NCBI GenBank assembly: GCA_041874755.1
Contig: CP102611.1
Location: 248,001-312,000, forward strand
Source: Chitinibacter sp. SCUT-21
Lineage (GTDB): Bacteria > Pseudomonadota > Gammaproteobacteria > Burkholderiales > Chitinibacteraceae
Reading direction: 5' to 3'
DNA: 64,000 nucleotides
Below are positions 17,926 to 26,023 of this stretch, one piece after another. The translations under genes were made by a program, and so were the position numbers. The notes below the pieces were generated by a model. The model saw nothing but the letters and a program-made list of their open reading frames with translations. It was not told the DNA's origin and searched no databases. Numbering within the stretch: position 1 is the stretch's first letter; every line of letters begins with the position of its first letter.

Positions 17926-20076
17926 ATGGCTTCCCGCCTCGCAAAATTTAGCATTCACATGATCCGCAGCACCCGCGCCAAGGTGCTGCTGATCTTGCTG
18001 CTTATTAATTTCCTCATCTGCCTTGCATTGACTGCTAGCATTTACCGAGAACTATCGACTGCTCTTTTTGCAGAAATTGATGGGCGATTAAAAACGGCGG
18101 CAAGTGCGATCCCTTACATTTTGCCTAATCAATACATCGAACAGGCTTTAGCTAAACAACCCATTCTACTTGGGGATTACATCGAAAATACACGGCGCCT
18201 TGATCAATTTGCCCGCCGCAGTGGTTTGCGCTATTTGTATGTCTTGGCGTTGCACCATGATGAAGTCATTTACTTGGCCGACTCTGCATCTGAAACCGAA
18301 ATTGCCTCGAATAAATTTGGCCATTTTTATCAGCCTTATCATGATGAGGCCGGCTATACCTACGCCGCACTGCAAAGCGGAGAAAGCCGTTACGGTGCTC
18401 TCAATGATGAGTATGGACAATTTCGTTCGCTATCTTTGATTGAGCAAACTGACTCAAAGCAGAAATATCTACTAGGGGCAGATATAGACGCGAATCATGT
18501 GCAACAAGAGTTGCGGGATGTTTTTTTGCAAACGCTCTGGTTGGGTTTAGCTTTGCTACTTTTTGGTTCTATTGTCTCTTGGATCTTGGCCGCCAAACTG
18601 ACTAATCCGCTGCGCCGTTTTAGTCATGCAGTTCAGAGATTTACTCTAGGTGAGTTTGATTTGCGCATGCCAGTTAAATCGCATGATGAACTTGGAAATT
18701 TGGCGACCGCTTTTAACGCAATGGGGGATGCACTTAAAGCTCGGGAGCAATTATTGCGGCAACTGGCGTTTGTCGATCGGGTGACTGGTTTACCTAATCG
18801 AGCCAGATTTTTAGAACTTGTTGATCAATTCATTCAAAAAGAAAACCGTACTTTTGCGGTCGCGATGATGAATATTGCGGATTTTCACTATGTGAATGAC
18901 TGCTTTGGCTTTGCCGAAGGCGATAATGTACTGCGCTGCGTTGCGGATCGTTTGAGCCAACTTCAGCCGCATCTTTTGCACGCAGTGGCACGAGTATCGG
19001 GTAATGCTTTTTTATTATTAATTCCCTTTGATTCGGATAAGCAGCTCAGCGAACTCATCCGACAAGTAGAGGCGGAAACATCGAATGTGATTGCCATTGA
19101 TGATCACAAGATTAATCTGGCTGTCCGATTTGGCTTAAGCTGCTTTCCCGCGCATGGATACGATGCGGATTCTTTGCTCAGGCAGGCAGAAATTAGTATT
19201 TTTGCGGCGAAGGAAGAGTGTCAATTTTGCGTAGTCTATGACCCAGTGCGTGAAGTTGATCGCCAAAATCAATTTACACTGATGGGCGATTTACGGGAAG
19301 CAATCGAACAGAATCAACTGATTGTGCAGTACCAGCCTAAAATTTTGCTGGCTGATTTGAATGTTCATAGTGCCGAAGCCCTTGTGCGCTGGCAGCACCC
19401 AACTCGAGGTTGGATTTCACCAAACCTATTTATCACCTTTGCCGAACAATCTGGAAAACTACGCGCGATTACTGAATGGGTGATTCGGGATGTATTAAGA
19501 CAGCAGTTGATTTGGCAGGCGAACGGTATTCATCTCTGTATTTCGGTGAATGTGGGAGTGGGTGATGTTGAAGATAGCGAATTTGTAGAATTCATCGCCC
19601 AACAAATCAGAGATTATCCTGGCCAAGTAAATCTATGTCTTGAAATCACAGAAACTGGGGTTATGCGCCAGCCCGACTTAATGCTCAAAAATCTCAACCG
19701 TTTGCGTCAACTTAATATCAAATTATCCATCGATGATTTTGGCACAGGATATTCATCTTTTTCCTATTTGGCTAAGATGCCGATCAATGAACTGAAAATA
19801 GATCAAACATTCGTCATGGCGATGAATAGCACTTTTGAAAGTATCTCTATCGTCCGATCCATGATTGAATTAGGCCATATCTTAGGCTTAACTGTGGTGG
19901 CTGAAGGCGTAGAAACTTTGGCTTGCTGGCAGGCATTGTCGGTAATGGGATGTGACGAAATTCAGGGCTACTTTATCGCTAAGCCGATGAATACCCATGA
20001 ATTTACTACCTGGTTACAGCATGGCGTACAGCTACTACAGCTAAGCAGCTTGCCAAATATGGCTAACCGGCTCTAG
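17926..20076 (+). CDS. Membrane c-di-GMP phosphodiesterase with degenerate GGDEF and active EAL domain
   Basis: A membrane-bound protein of about 716 residues. TM1 is at about 20-42, a periplasmic sensor region runs to about 195, TM2 follows, then a HAMP domain (NPLRRFSHAVQRFT). The GGDEF domain has SGNAF in place of GGDEF and should be dead or regulatory. The EAL domain keeps SAEALVRW, the DDFGTGYSS loop and EGVET, so hydrolysis of c-di-GMP is expected. The start at 17926 is preferred over a TTG two codons earlier; a Met 12 codons later is also possible. Confidence 0.88.
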   Translation: MASRLAKFSIHMIRSTRAKVLLILLLINFLICLALTASIYRELSTALFAEIDGRLKTAASAIPYILPNQYIEQALAKQPILLGDYIENTRRLDQFARRSGLRYLYVLALHHDEVIYLADSASETEIASNKFGHFYQPYHDEAGYTYAALQSGESRYGALNDEYGQFRSLSLIEQTDSKQKYLLGADIDANHVQQELRDVFLQTLWLGLALLLFGSIVSWILAAKLTNPLRRFSHAVQRFTLGEFDLRMPVKSHDELGNLATAFNAMGDALKAREQLLRQLAFVDRVTGLPNRARFLELVDQFIQKENRTFAVAMMNIADFHYVNDCFGFAEGDNVLRCVADRLSQLQPHLLHAVARVSGNAFLLLIPFDSDKQLSELIRQVEAETSNVIAIDDHKINLAVRFGLSCFPAHGYDADSLLRQAEISIFAAKEECQFCVVYDPVREVDRQNQFTLMGDLREAIEQNQLIVQYQPKILLADLNVHSAEALVRWQHPTRGWISPNLFITFAEQSGKLRAITEWVIRDVLRQQLIWQANGIHLCISVNVGVGDVEDSEFVEFIAQQIRDYPGQVNLCLEITETGVMRQPDLMLKNLNRLRQLNIKLSIDDFGTGYSSFSYLAKMPINELKIDQTFVMAMNSTFESISIVRSMIELGHILGLTVVAEGVETLACWQALSVMGCDEIQGYFIAKPMNTHEFTTWLQHGVQLLQLSSLPNMANRL

Positions 20077-20175
20077 AAACTGCTTACTGCAAAGCCACAA
20101 GCCAGTTAATTACGAAGCCGTTTGTAATTGATTACTTTATACTGCCAGCCATTCAATCAAAGATTAGAGGTACTC

Positions 20176-20892
20176 ATGCGCGCATTCGATCGCACACCGC
20201 AGCAACTTCGCAAGATCCAATTGACACGTCGGTATACATGCCATGCGGAAGGTAGCGTACTCGTTGAGTTTGGCAATACCAAGGTTATTTGCACGGCCAG
20301 TGTAGAGGAGAAAGTTCCTCCTTTTTTGAAAGGTAAAGGTGAAGGCTGGGTTACCGCAGAATATGGCATGCTCCCTCGTTCAACCGGCTCACGAATGAAA
20401 CGTGAGGCAGCCGCGGGTAAACAAAGTGGTCGCACACAAGAAATTCAGCGCTTGATTGGGCGTAGCCTGCGTGCGGTGGTTGATCTTGCCGCACTGGGAG
20501 AGCGACAAATTACAATCGACTGCGATGTTATTCAAGCAGATGGTGGCACCCGTACTGCAAGTATCACAGGGGCGTTTGTTGCGTTAACTGATGCAATTAA
20601 TGGCTTAGTTGCCCAAGGAAAACTCACTAGTTCGCCAATTAAAGAGGCGGTCGCGGCTGTTTCAGTCGGGATTGTAGAGAAAGTACCATTGCTAGATCTT
20701 GATTATGAAGAAGACTCTGGCTGTGAAACCGATATGAATGTGGTAATGACAGCCAGTGGCAAATTCATAGAAATTCAAGGCACAGCAGAAGGCGAGGCTT
20801 TCAGTCGCGCAGAAATGAATGAACTCCTCGATTTAGCGCAACTTGGCATTGAGCAATTGATTGAGCTGCAACACCAAGCCTTAGCGCAGTAA
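20176..20892 (+). CDS. rph: Ribonuclease PH
   Basis: Phosphorolytic 3'-5' exoribonuclease that trims tRNA 3' ends. The 238 residues fit the family. Motifs include [43 protein letters not shown] (phosphate-binding arginine) and DADGGT-type [13 protein letters not shown]. The ATG at 20176 has AGAGG 5 nt upstream; the frame is open 16 codons further but without support. It is convergent with the aminotransferase-like gene, with only 16 bp between stops and no visible terminator there. Confidence 0.95.
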   Translation: MRAFDRTPQQLRKIQLTRRYTCHAEGSVLVEFGNTKVICTASVEEKVPPFLKGKGEGWVTAEYGMLPRSTGSRMKREAAAGKQSGRTQEIQRLIGRSLRAVVDLAALGERQITIDCDVIQADGGTRTASITGAFVALTDAINGLVAQGKLTSSPIKEAVAAVSVGIVEKVPLLDLDYEEDSGCETDMNVVMTASGKFIEIQGTAEGEAFSRAEMNELLDLAQLGIEQLIELQHQALAQ

Positions 20893-20908
20893 ACCAGACA
20901 GGCGATTA

Positions 20909-22048
20909 CTACAAGCGATATTGATCTAGTAAAATATTCAAGCGCCCAATTGCCTCTTGCATCAGGGCGCTTGAGCAGCCGAAATTAATTCGTATCCAGC
21001 CAGGCAAACCAAAGTCCGCTCCCTCCGATACGCCTAAGCCGTAGCTTTCAAAAACGGCAGCGGGCTGGTGTGGGTGGACTGCCCGTGCATCGACCCAAGC
21101 TAAATAGGTGGCCTCAGCAGTGCTGAGGTGTAATTGGGTGTTTGCGAAGGCGTTAACTAGTAGTTTACGATTATTTCGTAGAGTTGAAATTAGATTCTTG
21201 TGCCAATCACTCGCATCGCGGTAGGCGGCCTCTGCTGCAACATACCCCAAAACATTCACAGCAGGCACTAAGCCACTCATTTCTCGGCGAAAGCGTGCTC
21301 TCAATTCGGGGTTGGGTATCACGGCAAAGGCACAACCCAACCCCGGTAAGTTCCAAGTTTTTGATGGGGCAAACAAGCTAATTGTTCGCTCGAGAAAATC
21401 CGGATCTAAATTGGCAAATGGCAGATGTTTCAAGGTGTCATCAAGCAATAAATCGCAATGTATCTCGTCTGAGCACACAACCAGATTATGACTCTTGGCG
21501 ATGCCTAGCAGGGTATTTAACTCATCTCGTGACCAAGCTCTGCCAACTGGATTGTGAGGATGACAGAGCAATAACAAGCGGGTAGCCGGTGTAATCGCCG
21601 CCTCGAGCATCTTAAAGTCCCACATCCATCGACCGCCCTGCTCTATCAGTGGAACGGTAATTAAGCTTCGCCCCGCTAAGCTAGGTGCGCGCAAAAATGG
21701 GGGGTAAACGGGGGTGGCGGTAATGACTGCATCGCCCTGCTGCCCCACAGCTCGACAAGCAAGATTCAGACCTTGCACTAAACCTGGCAACCAAACAATC
21801 CAATTAGCGTGAATTTCCCATTGATAGGTTTGTTGAGCGTAATGCAAAACAGCATCAATTAAAGAATCAGGGGGATTGGTATAGCCAAAAACCCCATGCT
21901 TGATTCTTTTATGCAGAGCCAATAAAACAGAATCTGGAGCTGCAAAATCCATATCTGCCACCCAAAGCGGTAAAATATCTTGCCCACGATATTTATCCCA
22001 CTTCAAACTGCTAGTGCACTGTCGATTAATTATCGTCGAAAAGTTCAT
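20909..22048 (-). CDS. PatB/MalY-type PLP-dependent C-S lyase / aminotransferase
   Basis: A fold-type I PLP enzyme of 379 residues in the MalY/PatB group (N-terminal LPLWVADMDFAAP is typical). The PLP lysine lies in SPSKTWNLPGL near residue 232; HPHNPVGRAW and CSDEIHCDL provide the cofactor-contacting N and D. Members act as cystathionine beta-lyase or cysteine-S-conjugate lyase. The ATG at 22048 has AGGAA 7 nt upstream. It is followed upstream by an AT-rich stretch and the insertion-sequence island. Confidence 0.88.
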   Translation of the reverse strand: MNFSTIINRQCTSSLKWDKYRGQDILPLWVADMDFAAPDSVLLALHKRIKHGVFGYTNPPDSLIDAVLHYAQQTYQWEIHANWIVWLPGLVQGLNLACRAVGQQGDAVITATPVYPPFLRAPSLAGRSLITVPLIEQGGRWMWDFKMLEAAITPATRLLLLCHPHNPVGRAWSRDELNTLLGIAKSHNLVVCSDEIHCDLLLDDTLKHLPFANLDPDFLERTISLFAPSKTWNLPGLGCAFAVIPNPELRARFRREMSGLVPAVNVLGYVAAEAAYRDASDWHKNLISTLRNNRKLLVNAFANTQLHLSTAEATYLAWVDARAVHPHQPAAVFESYGLGVSEGADFGLPGWIRINFGCSSALMQEAIGRLNILLDQYRL

Positions 22049-22189
22049 CAAATATTCCTATTGGGGTAAATTTAGCTGCTTCTGTTAGGGGTACCACTGA
22101 CTGACTGCCTTAATTTTGCAATCTTATTTCAAATCCACAGCAATTATTCCTAGTTATATAAAATCGAATCAAAAAAAGCGTCATTACAG

Positions 22190-22198
22190 AGTTTTGTT
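22190..22198 (+). repeat. Displaced outer tip of the IS5-family left inverted repeat
   Basis: TTTGTT at 22193-22198 joins exactly to GCACAAATCAGC at 23484 if the IS110 element is removed. This rebuilds an 18-bp match to the right inverted repeat of the IS5 element. The outermost three bases (AGT instead of GGC) differ. Confidence 0.6.
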
Positions 22199-22281
22199 AA
22201 TGGAATGGACGCCCCTTCCTAAACCGGGGATGCCGGTGCCAGACTGAGAGCGGCAACGTACAACTCTAGAGGGGTGACATC

Positions 22282-23216
22282 ATGAACATCGCGACCATCG
22301 GGCTGGATCTAGCCAAGCAAGTTTTTCAACTTCACGGTGTGCGCACTTCTGGACAAGAAAGCTAGAATCGTTTGGCCATATAGTGAAGCTGATGGCGCCT
22401 CAGTTTGTGAAGCCCTATGTTAAAGGCAGTAAAACAGATATGGCCGATGCAGAGGCGATTTGCGAAGCAGTAACTCGGCCAAATATGCGTTTTGTGGCAA
22501 TCAAATTGCCCGAGCAACAAGCCATGCTCGCAGTACATCGGACTCGTGCCAGTTTTGTCAAAGCCAGAACTGCTCAAACCAATCAAATGCGAGGGTTGTT
22601 GGCTGAATTCGGCATTGTGATGCCGCTGGGGTTATCCACATTGCGCCGCCGTATTCCCGAAATACTTGAGGATGCCGAAAACGGCTTACCTGCAATGGTG
22701 CGCGACTTAATCCAGCGACTTTTCAATCACTTGAATGAATTGGATCAACAAGTACTTGAATACGATAAGGTTATTTTGCAGTGGCATCGTCTGAACGAAT
22801 CATCGCTACGGATTGCAGCACTGCCAGGCGTGGGTCCCATTACCGCAACAGCGATTGTTGCGAGCGTCGCCGACGCGAAATCATTTGAAAATGGTCGGCA
22901 GTTGGCTGCTTGGCTTGGCCTCGTTCCACGACAGCATTCCAGTGGCGGTAAACCGGTATTGCTGGGCATAAGTAAACGGGGTGATGTTTATCTTCGCACC
23001 TTGCTCATTCACGGTGCTCGCGCCATCATCGCGCATTTTGAACGTCAACGCGAACGAGCTGACCCGTGGCTGCAACGCATGCTTGGGCGCTGTCATCATA
23101 ATGTTACTGTCGTTGCGCTCGCCAATAAGAATGCTCGGATCATTTGAGCCCTGCTAGCCAAAGATCGTCGGTATGAGGCCGATTACCATGCGGTTTCACC
23201 CGTCGCAACACATTAG
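22282..23216 (+). pseudogene. IS110-family transposase, internal deletion and nonsense mutation
   Basis: The frame starts MNIATIGLDLAKQVFQLHG, the first DEDD aspartate region of IS110 transposases, then breaks after about 20 codons. The next frame resumes at HFWTRKLESFGHIVKLMAPQ. Compared with typical members about 45-50 residues are missing, including the conserved glutamate of the RuvC-like DEDD site. The second aspartate region (SKTDMADAEAI) and the C-terminal transposase_20 domain with ALPGVGPITA and the serine motif are intact. Near the end a TGA at 23145-23147 replaces a probable Trp codon; the frame then continues 22 codons to TAG. Not functional. Confidence 0.88.
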
Positions 23217-23468
23217 GCTAGGCTAAACACCGTCTACAAGAAAAACCGTTTCCTTCGATTGCACAGGCAATCATGACATTGACGGCGATATAGGTCAGAC
23301 CGTGATTGAGCGAACCTGATTTGTGCTTGGCACTTCGAGTGCGCTTTGTTGTTTAGGACTCAATCAGCGGAAATCCATCAGGGACAGAGGCAATGCCTCG
23401 TTAAAGTCCGGATATATGGCTGCAATCGACTTTGTATCTCATCGATGAATTGAATGCTTGGCAAAGTG
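23217..23468 (+). ncRNA. Candidate bridge-RNA region of the IS110/IS1111 element
   Basis: The noncoding 3' part of the element, about 250 bp, contains a hairpin GCACT-TCG-AGTGC (around 23328-23340). In IS1111-type elements the bridge RNA that pairs with target and donor DNA is encoded downstream of the transposase. This is placement by analogy; I could not fold it or identify the guide loops with confidence. Confidence 0.35.
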
Positions 23469-23483
23469 GGGGCGTCCATATAT

Positions 23484-24510
23484 GCACAAATCAGCAGCGC
23501 AATGCTGCTGGTAAAATAGCAACATGAGCCCCCCCCCCATCCAACAAGTACAAAACCACCAACTGGTCGTCTTATCACGCTGCGTTAAAGTCACGTGGCG
23601 CATTGATGATTTGGCTCGATCCAACCCTGAAATGGGCTGCCGAGCCCACTGGCAAACGCGGAAGAAACCTCACTTTCAGCGACGTTGCCATTCAATTTTG
23701 CCTCACTATCAAATGCCTATTCGGTCTAGCATTACGCCAAACTACCGGCATGGTGGAAAGCCTGCTTCGACTCGCCAACTTAGATTGGATCGTCGCCGAT
23801 TCGAGTACAATCTCTCGTCGACAAAAAACACTCAAAGTCATTATTTCTGCCCGTCAAAGCCAAGGCGGTTTGCATTTATTAGTCGATAGCACGGGTATCA
23901 AAATGCTCGGTGAAGGCGAATGGAAAACCAAGAAACATGGTGCCGAATATCGTCGGCAATGGCGCAAAGCTCACCTCGGCATTGATGCTGAAACCCTTGA
24001 AATTCGTGCCATTGAGGTCACCGACAATAAAACCGGCGATGCATCTATGCTACCGGAATTGTTGAATCAGATTCCCTAGTCTGAACAGATTGCTGCGATT
24101 TACGGTGATGGCGCCTACGACACCAAAGAATGCCACAATGCCATTGCGGCTCGTGGTGCGGCTGCGATTATTCCAACGCGCAAGAATGCTCAGTTTCGGA
24201 AAGAAAATACGGCGGGTGCACGAGCTCGCAATGCGATTTTGCATGCGACCAAGTACTTGGGGCGGGCGATCTGGAAAAAGTGGTCGGGCTACCATCGACG
24301 CAGCTTGGTGGAAACCAAAATACGTTGTTTTAAATTATTAGGTGAGCGGGTGATGGCGCGGGACTTTGATCGTCAGGTGGCGGAGTTGCAAGTGCGTGCT
24401 GCGATCTTAAATCGCTTCACGCAACTGGGTAGGCCGACGATGGTGAGTGCGGGATAAATCCATATGGTTTTTGGGGTAAATCGCTTTCAGGCTGATTTGT
24501 GCAACAAAGC
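23484..24510 (+). mobile_element. IS5-family (IS903-group) insertion sequence, left end split by the IS110 element
   Basis: Right terminus GGCTTTGTTGCACAAATC (read on the minus strand from 24510) is typical of the IS903 group. The matching left repeat starts only at GCACAAATCAGC (23484), because the IS110 element interrupts it; the missing tip is at 22190-22198. No target-site duplication could be matched between 22181-22189 and 24511-24519. It contains one transposase gene with two lesions. Confidence 0.85.
23524..24457 (+). pseudogene. IS5-family transposase with poly-C frameshift and internal amber codon
   Basis: The ATG at 23524 is followed by AG and ten C residues. In the present frame it reads MSPPPIQQ and leaves the transposase frame. 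With nine C residues it would read into SNKYKTTNWSSYHAALKSRG, the expected N-terminus. The DDE catalytic residues are present: LLVDSTGIK, YGDGAYDTK and the glutamate of SLVETKIRCFKLLGERV. A TAG at 24077-24079 interrupts the frame just before SEQIAAIYGDGAYD; a CAG to TAG change is the likely cause. The rest is open to the TAA at 24455. Broken twice, so inactive unless slippage and suppression both occur. Confidence 0.87.
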
Positions 24511-24661
24511 CACCGAAAGGCAGAATTACCACAAAAACATGACTTCCTGAACTATTGCAGCGAGCTTCTTGACCGGTCAATAGAATTGCCTGGGTACCAA
24601 TTTCTGTTTCTATGCGATGAAATCGCATCCATGCTGCAAATGGTACACTAGGAATGGGCAT
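24511..24661 (-). pseudogene. Short open remnant cut by the IS5 right end
   Basis: On the minus strand an ATG at 24661 opens about 50 codons (MPIPSVPFAAWMRFHRIET...) that run straight into the IS5 terminus. There is no ribosome binding site, and the tRNA terminator lies directly upstream, so expression is doubtful. It could be the head of a gene destroyed by the insertion; no matching tail was found on the other side of the island. Confidence 0.3.
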
Positions 24662-24665
24662 AAAC

Positions 24666-24690
24666 AAAAAAGCCCTGAAAAATCAGGACT
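24666..24690 (-). terminator. Terminator downstream of tRNA-Ser
   Basis: AGCCCTGA (24671-24678) pairs with TCAGGACT (24683-24690) with one G-U pair and an AAAA loop. On the minus strand the stem is followed by a run of T residues. Confidence 0.8.
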
Positions 24691-24704
24691 TTAATATAAA
24701 TTCT

Positions 24705-24795
24705 TGGCGGAAAGAGGGGGATTCGAACCCCCGATAGGCTATTAACCTATACACGCTTTCCAGGCGTGCGACTTAAACCACTCATCCATCTTTCC
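24705..24795 (-). tRNA. tRNA-Ser (anticodon GGA)
   Basis: A class II tRNA of 91 nt including an encoded CCA. The 7-bp acceptor stem is GGAAAGA/TCTTTCC, with discriminator G as required for serine. The anticodon loop is CTGGAAA, giving anticodon GGA. A long variable arm (TATAGG..CCTAT-type pairing) and the T-loop GGTTCGAATCC are clear. It borders the insertion-sequence island, but no integrase or repeated tRNA 3' end is present. Confidence 0.95.
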
Positions 24796-24860
24796 GCGAG
24801 GAGGTCGAATCATACGCATTGCTGTCATACTTGACAAGCCTCGCCCTACCCTCGTGCACC

Positions 24861-25685
24861 CTAATACATAAAACGGGTTTGCATTTCTTCCAAGTTTAAT
24901 TCTGCCAAAATCTGCGTCATACGCTCTTTTGCTTGCTTTTTGGGTGCATTCGGAGACTTGCTAGCGATGATTAATTCATTTTTCATCGAATGCTCCCAGC
25001 CGACCAATTCAGTAACGGTAACTTGATAGCCTTTCGATTGAAGCAGTAAGCAACGTAGCACATTAGTAATTTGGCTTCCAAATTCACGAGTATGAATGGG
25101 GTGGCGCCATAGTTCGGCCAATGGCGTTTTGGCCAGCGATTGGCTTTTATGTTTACGCAGCACGCTAGCTACCTCAGCCTGACAGCACGGCACCAACACC
25201 ATGTGTCGCGCATTTTTATCTAAGCCAAAACGAATTGCGTCGTCGGTAGCGGTATCACAGGCATGCAAAGCCGTTACGACATCAATTTGGGCAGGCATTT
25301 CTTTGGCGCTCGCGGCCTGCTCGACCAGCATATCGAGGAAGGTCATCCGCTCAAACCCACATTGCTGCGCTAAGTCACGTGATTTTTTGACTAATTCGGC
25401 CCGAAACTCAGTTCCATAGATGTGGCCGGCATTTTTAGTTTTGAAAAACAGGTCGTAAATAATAAAACCGAGATAGGACTTTCCCGCACCATGATCGGCG
25501 AGCGTGACATTCTCATGCTGCGACAAAACGTCATTGAGTAAGGGCTCGATAAAATTGAACAGGTGATAAACCTGCTTCAACTTGCGCCGACTATCCTGGT
25601 TTAATTTGCCATCACGGGTCAAAATATGCAGTGCTTTAAGCAATTCAATTGATTGCCCTTCGCGAATTTCTGGAATCTGATTCAT
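24861..25685 (-). CDS. SAM-dependent methyltransferase, Methyltransf_32-like
   Basis: The 274-residue protein has a Rossmann-type SAM site: motif I LADHGAGKSYLGF (residues ~63-75), acidic residue in YGTEF, and DVVTALHACDTATDDAI. VPCCQAEV near residue 168 recalls the CC motif of METTL25/TRM13-like methyltransferases. The substrate cannot be inferred. The ATG at 25685 lacks a strong SD. It stands alone between tRNA-Ser and a long AT-rich gap. Confidence 0.8.
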   Translation of the reverse strand: MNQIPEIREGQSIELLKALHILTRDGKLNQDSRRKLKQVYHLFNFIEPLLNDVLSQHENVTLADHGAGKSYLGFIIYDLFFKTKNAGHIYGTEFRAELVKKSRDLAQQCGFERMTFLDMLVEQAASAKEMPAQIDVVTALHACDTATDDAIRFGLDKNARHMVLVPCCQAEVASVLRKHKSQSLAKTPLAELWRHPIHTREFGSQITNVLRCLLLQSKGYQVTVTELVGWEHSMKNELIIASKSPNAPKKQAKERMTQILAELNLEEMQTRFMY

Positions 25686-26023
25686 AGGCCACTTTCAGAG
25701 GTATATGTCGCAAAGCTTTATTTCGATTAGCCTACGACCAAATACTTAAGATAAAGAAGTGAATAACCACTGCTACGCAGCAGTTAACGCTTAAAATATG
25801 TAAAAAATACCATCGGTAAATTAGCACTCGTTCGTTAAAGTGCGCACGGATGTCTTGATGCTGTGGAATATAGCATTATGGCGCCTAGCGCTGCGATACG
25901 TGAACATTAGCTAGACTCTGCCGCCAAAGCCTTAAAAGAAGGGTAAGCCATTGTTAGATAATGGAAATTTGCCATCGCAACTTTTTCTGTTAGTCTAGCG
26001 CCAAGCCGAATTAGAGATACAGT
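25686..26023. other. Intergenic region between the methyltransferase and M23 peptidase genes
   Basis: About 340 bp of divergent promoter space. A small hairpin (ACTGC-TACGCA-GCAGT, around 25771-25786) is present. No open frame with a ribosome binding site and no clear sigma70 promoter pair could be picked out by eye. Confidence 0.4.

Larger units (their letters stand above)
22199..23483 (+). mobile_element. IS110-family (IS1111-type) insertion sequence, decayed
   Basis: An element of about 1.28 kb bounded by an 11-bp subterminal inverted repeat: ATGGACGCCCC at 22205-22215 and its complement at 23469-23479. It encodes one broken transposase. Only about 80 bp precede the transposase ATG, but about 265 bp follow its stop. 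That layout fits the IS1111 group, where the bridge-RNA region lies downstream of the transposase. Exact ends are inferred from the interrupted IS5 repeat and could be off by one or two bases. Decay of the transposase means it can move only if supplied in trans. Confidence 0.8.

Noticed and set aside
24705..24860. Integrative element or genomic island attached to tRNA-Ser
   Set aside because: There is no integrase gene and no repeated tRNA 3' end in the window; only two insertion sequences are present.
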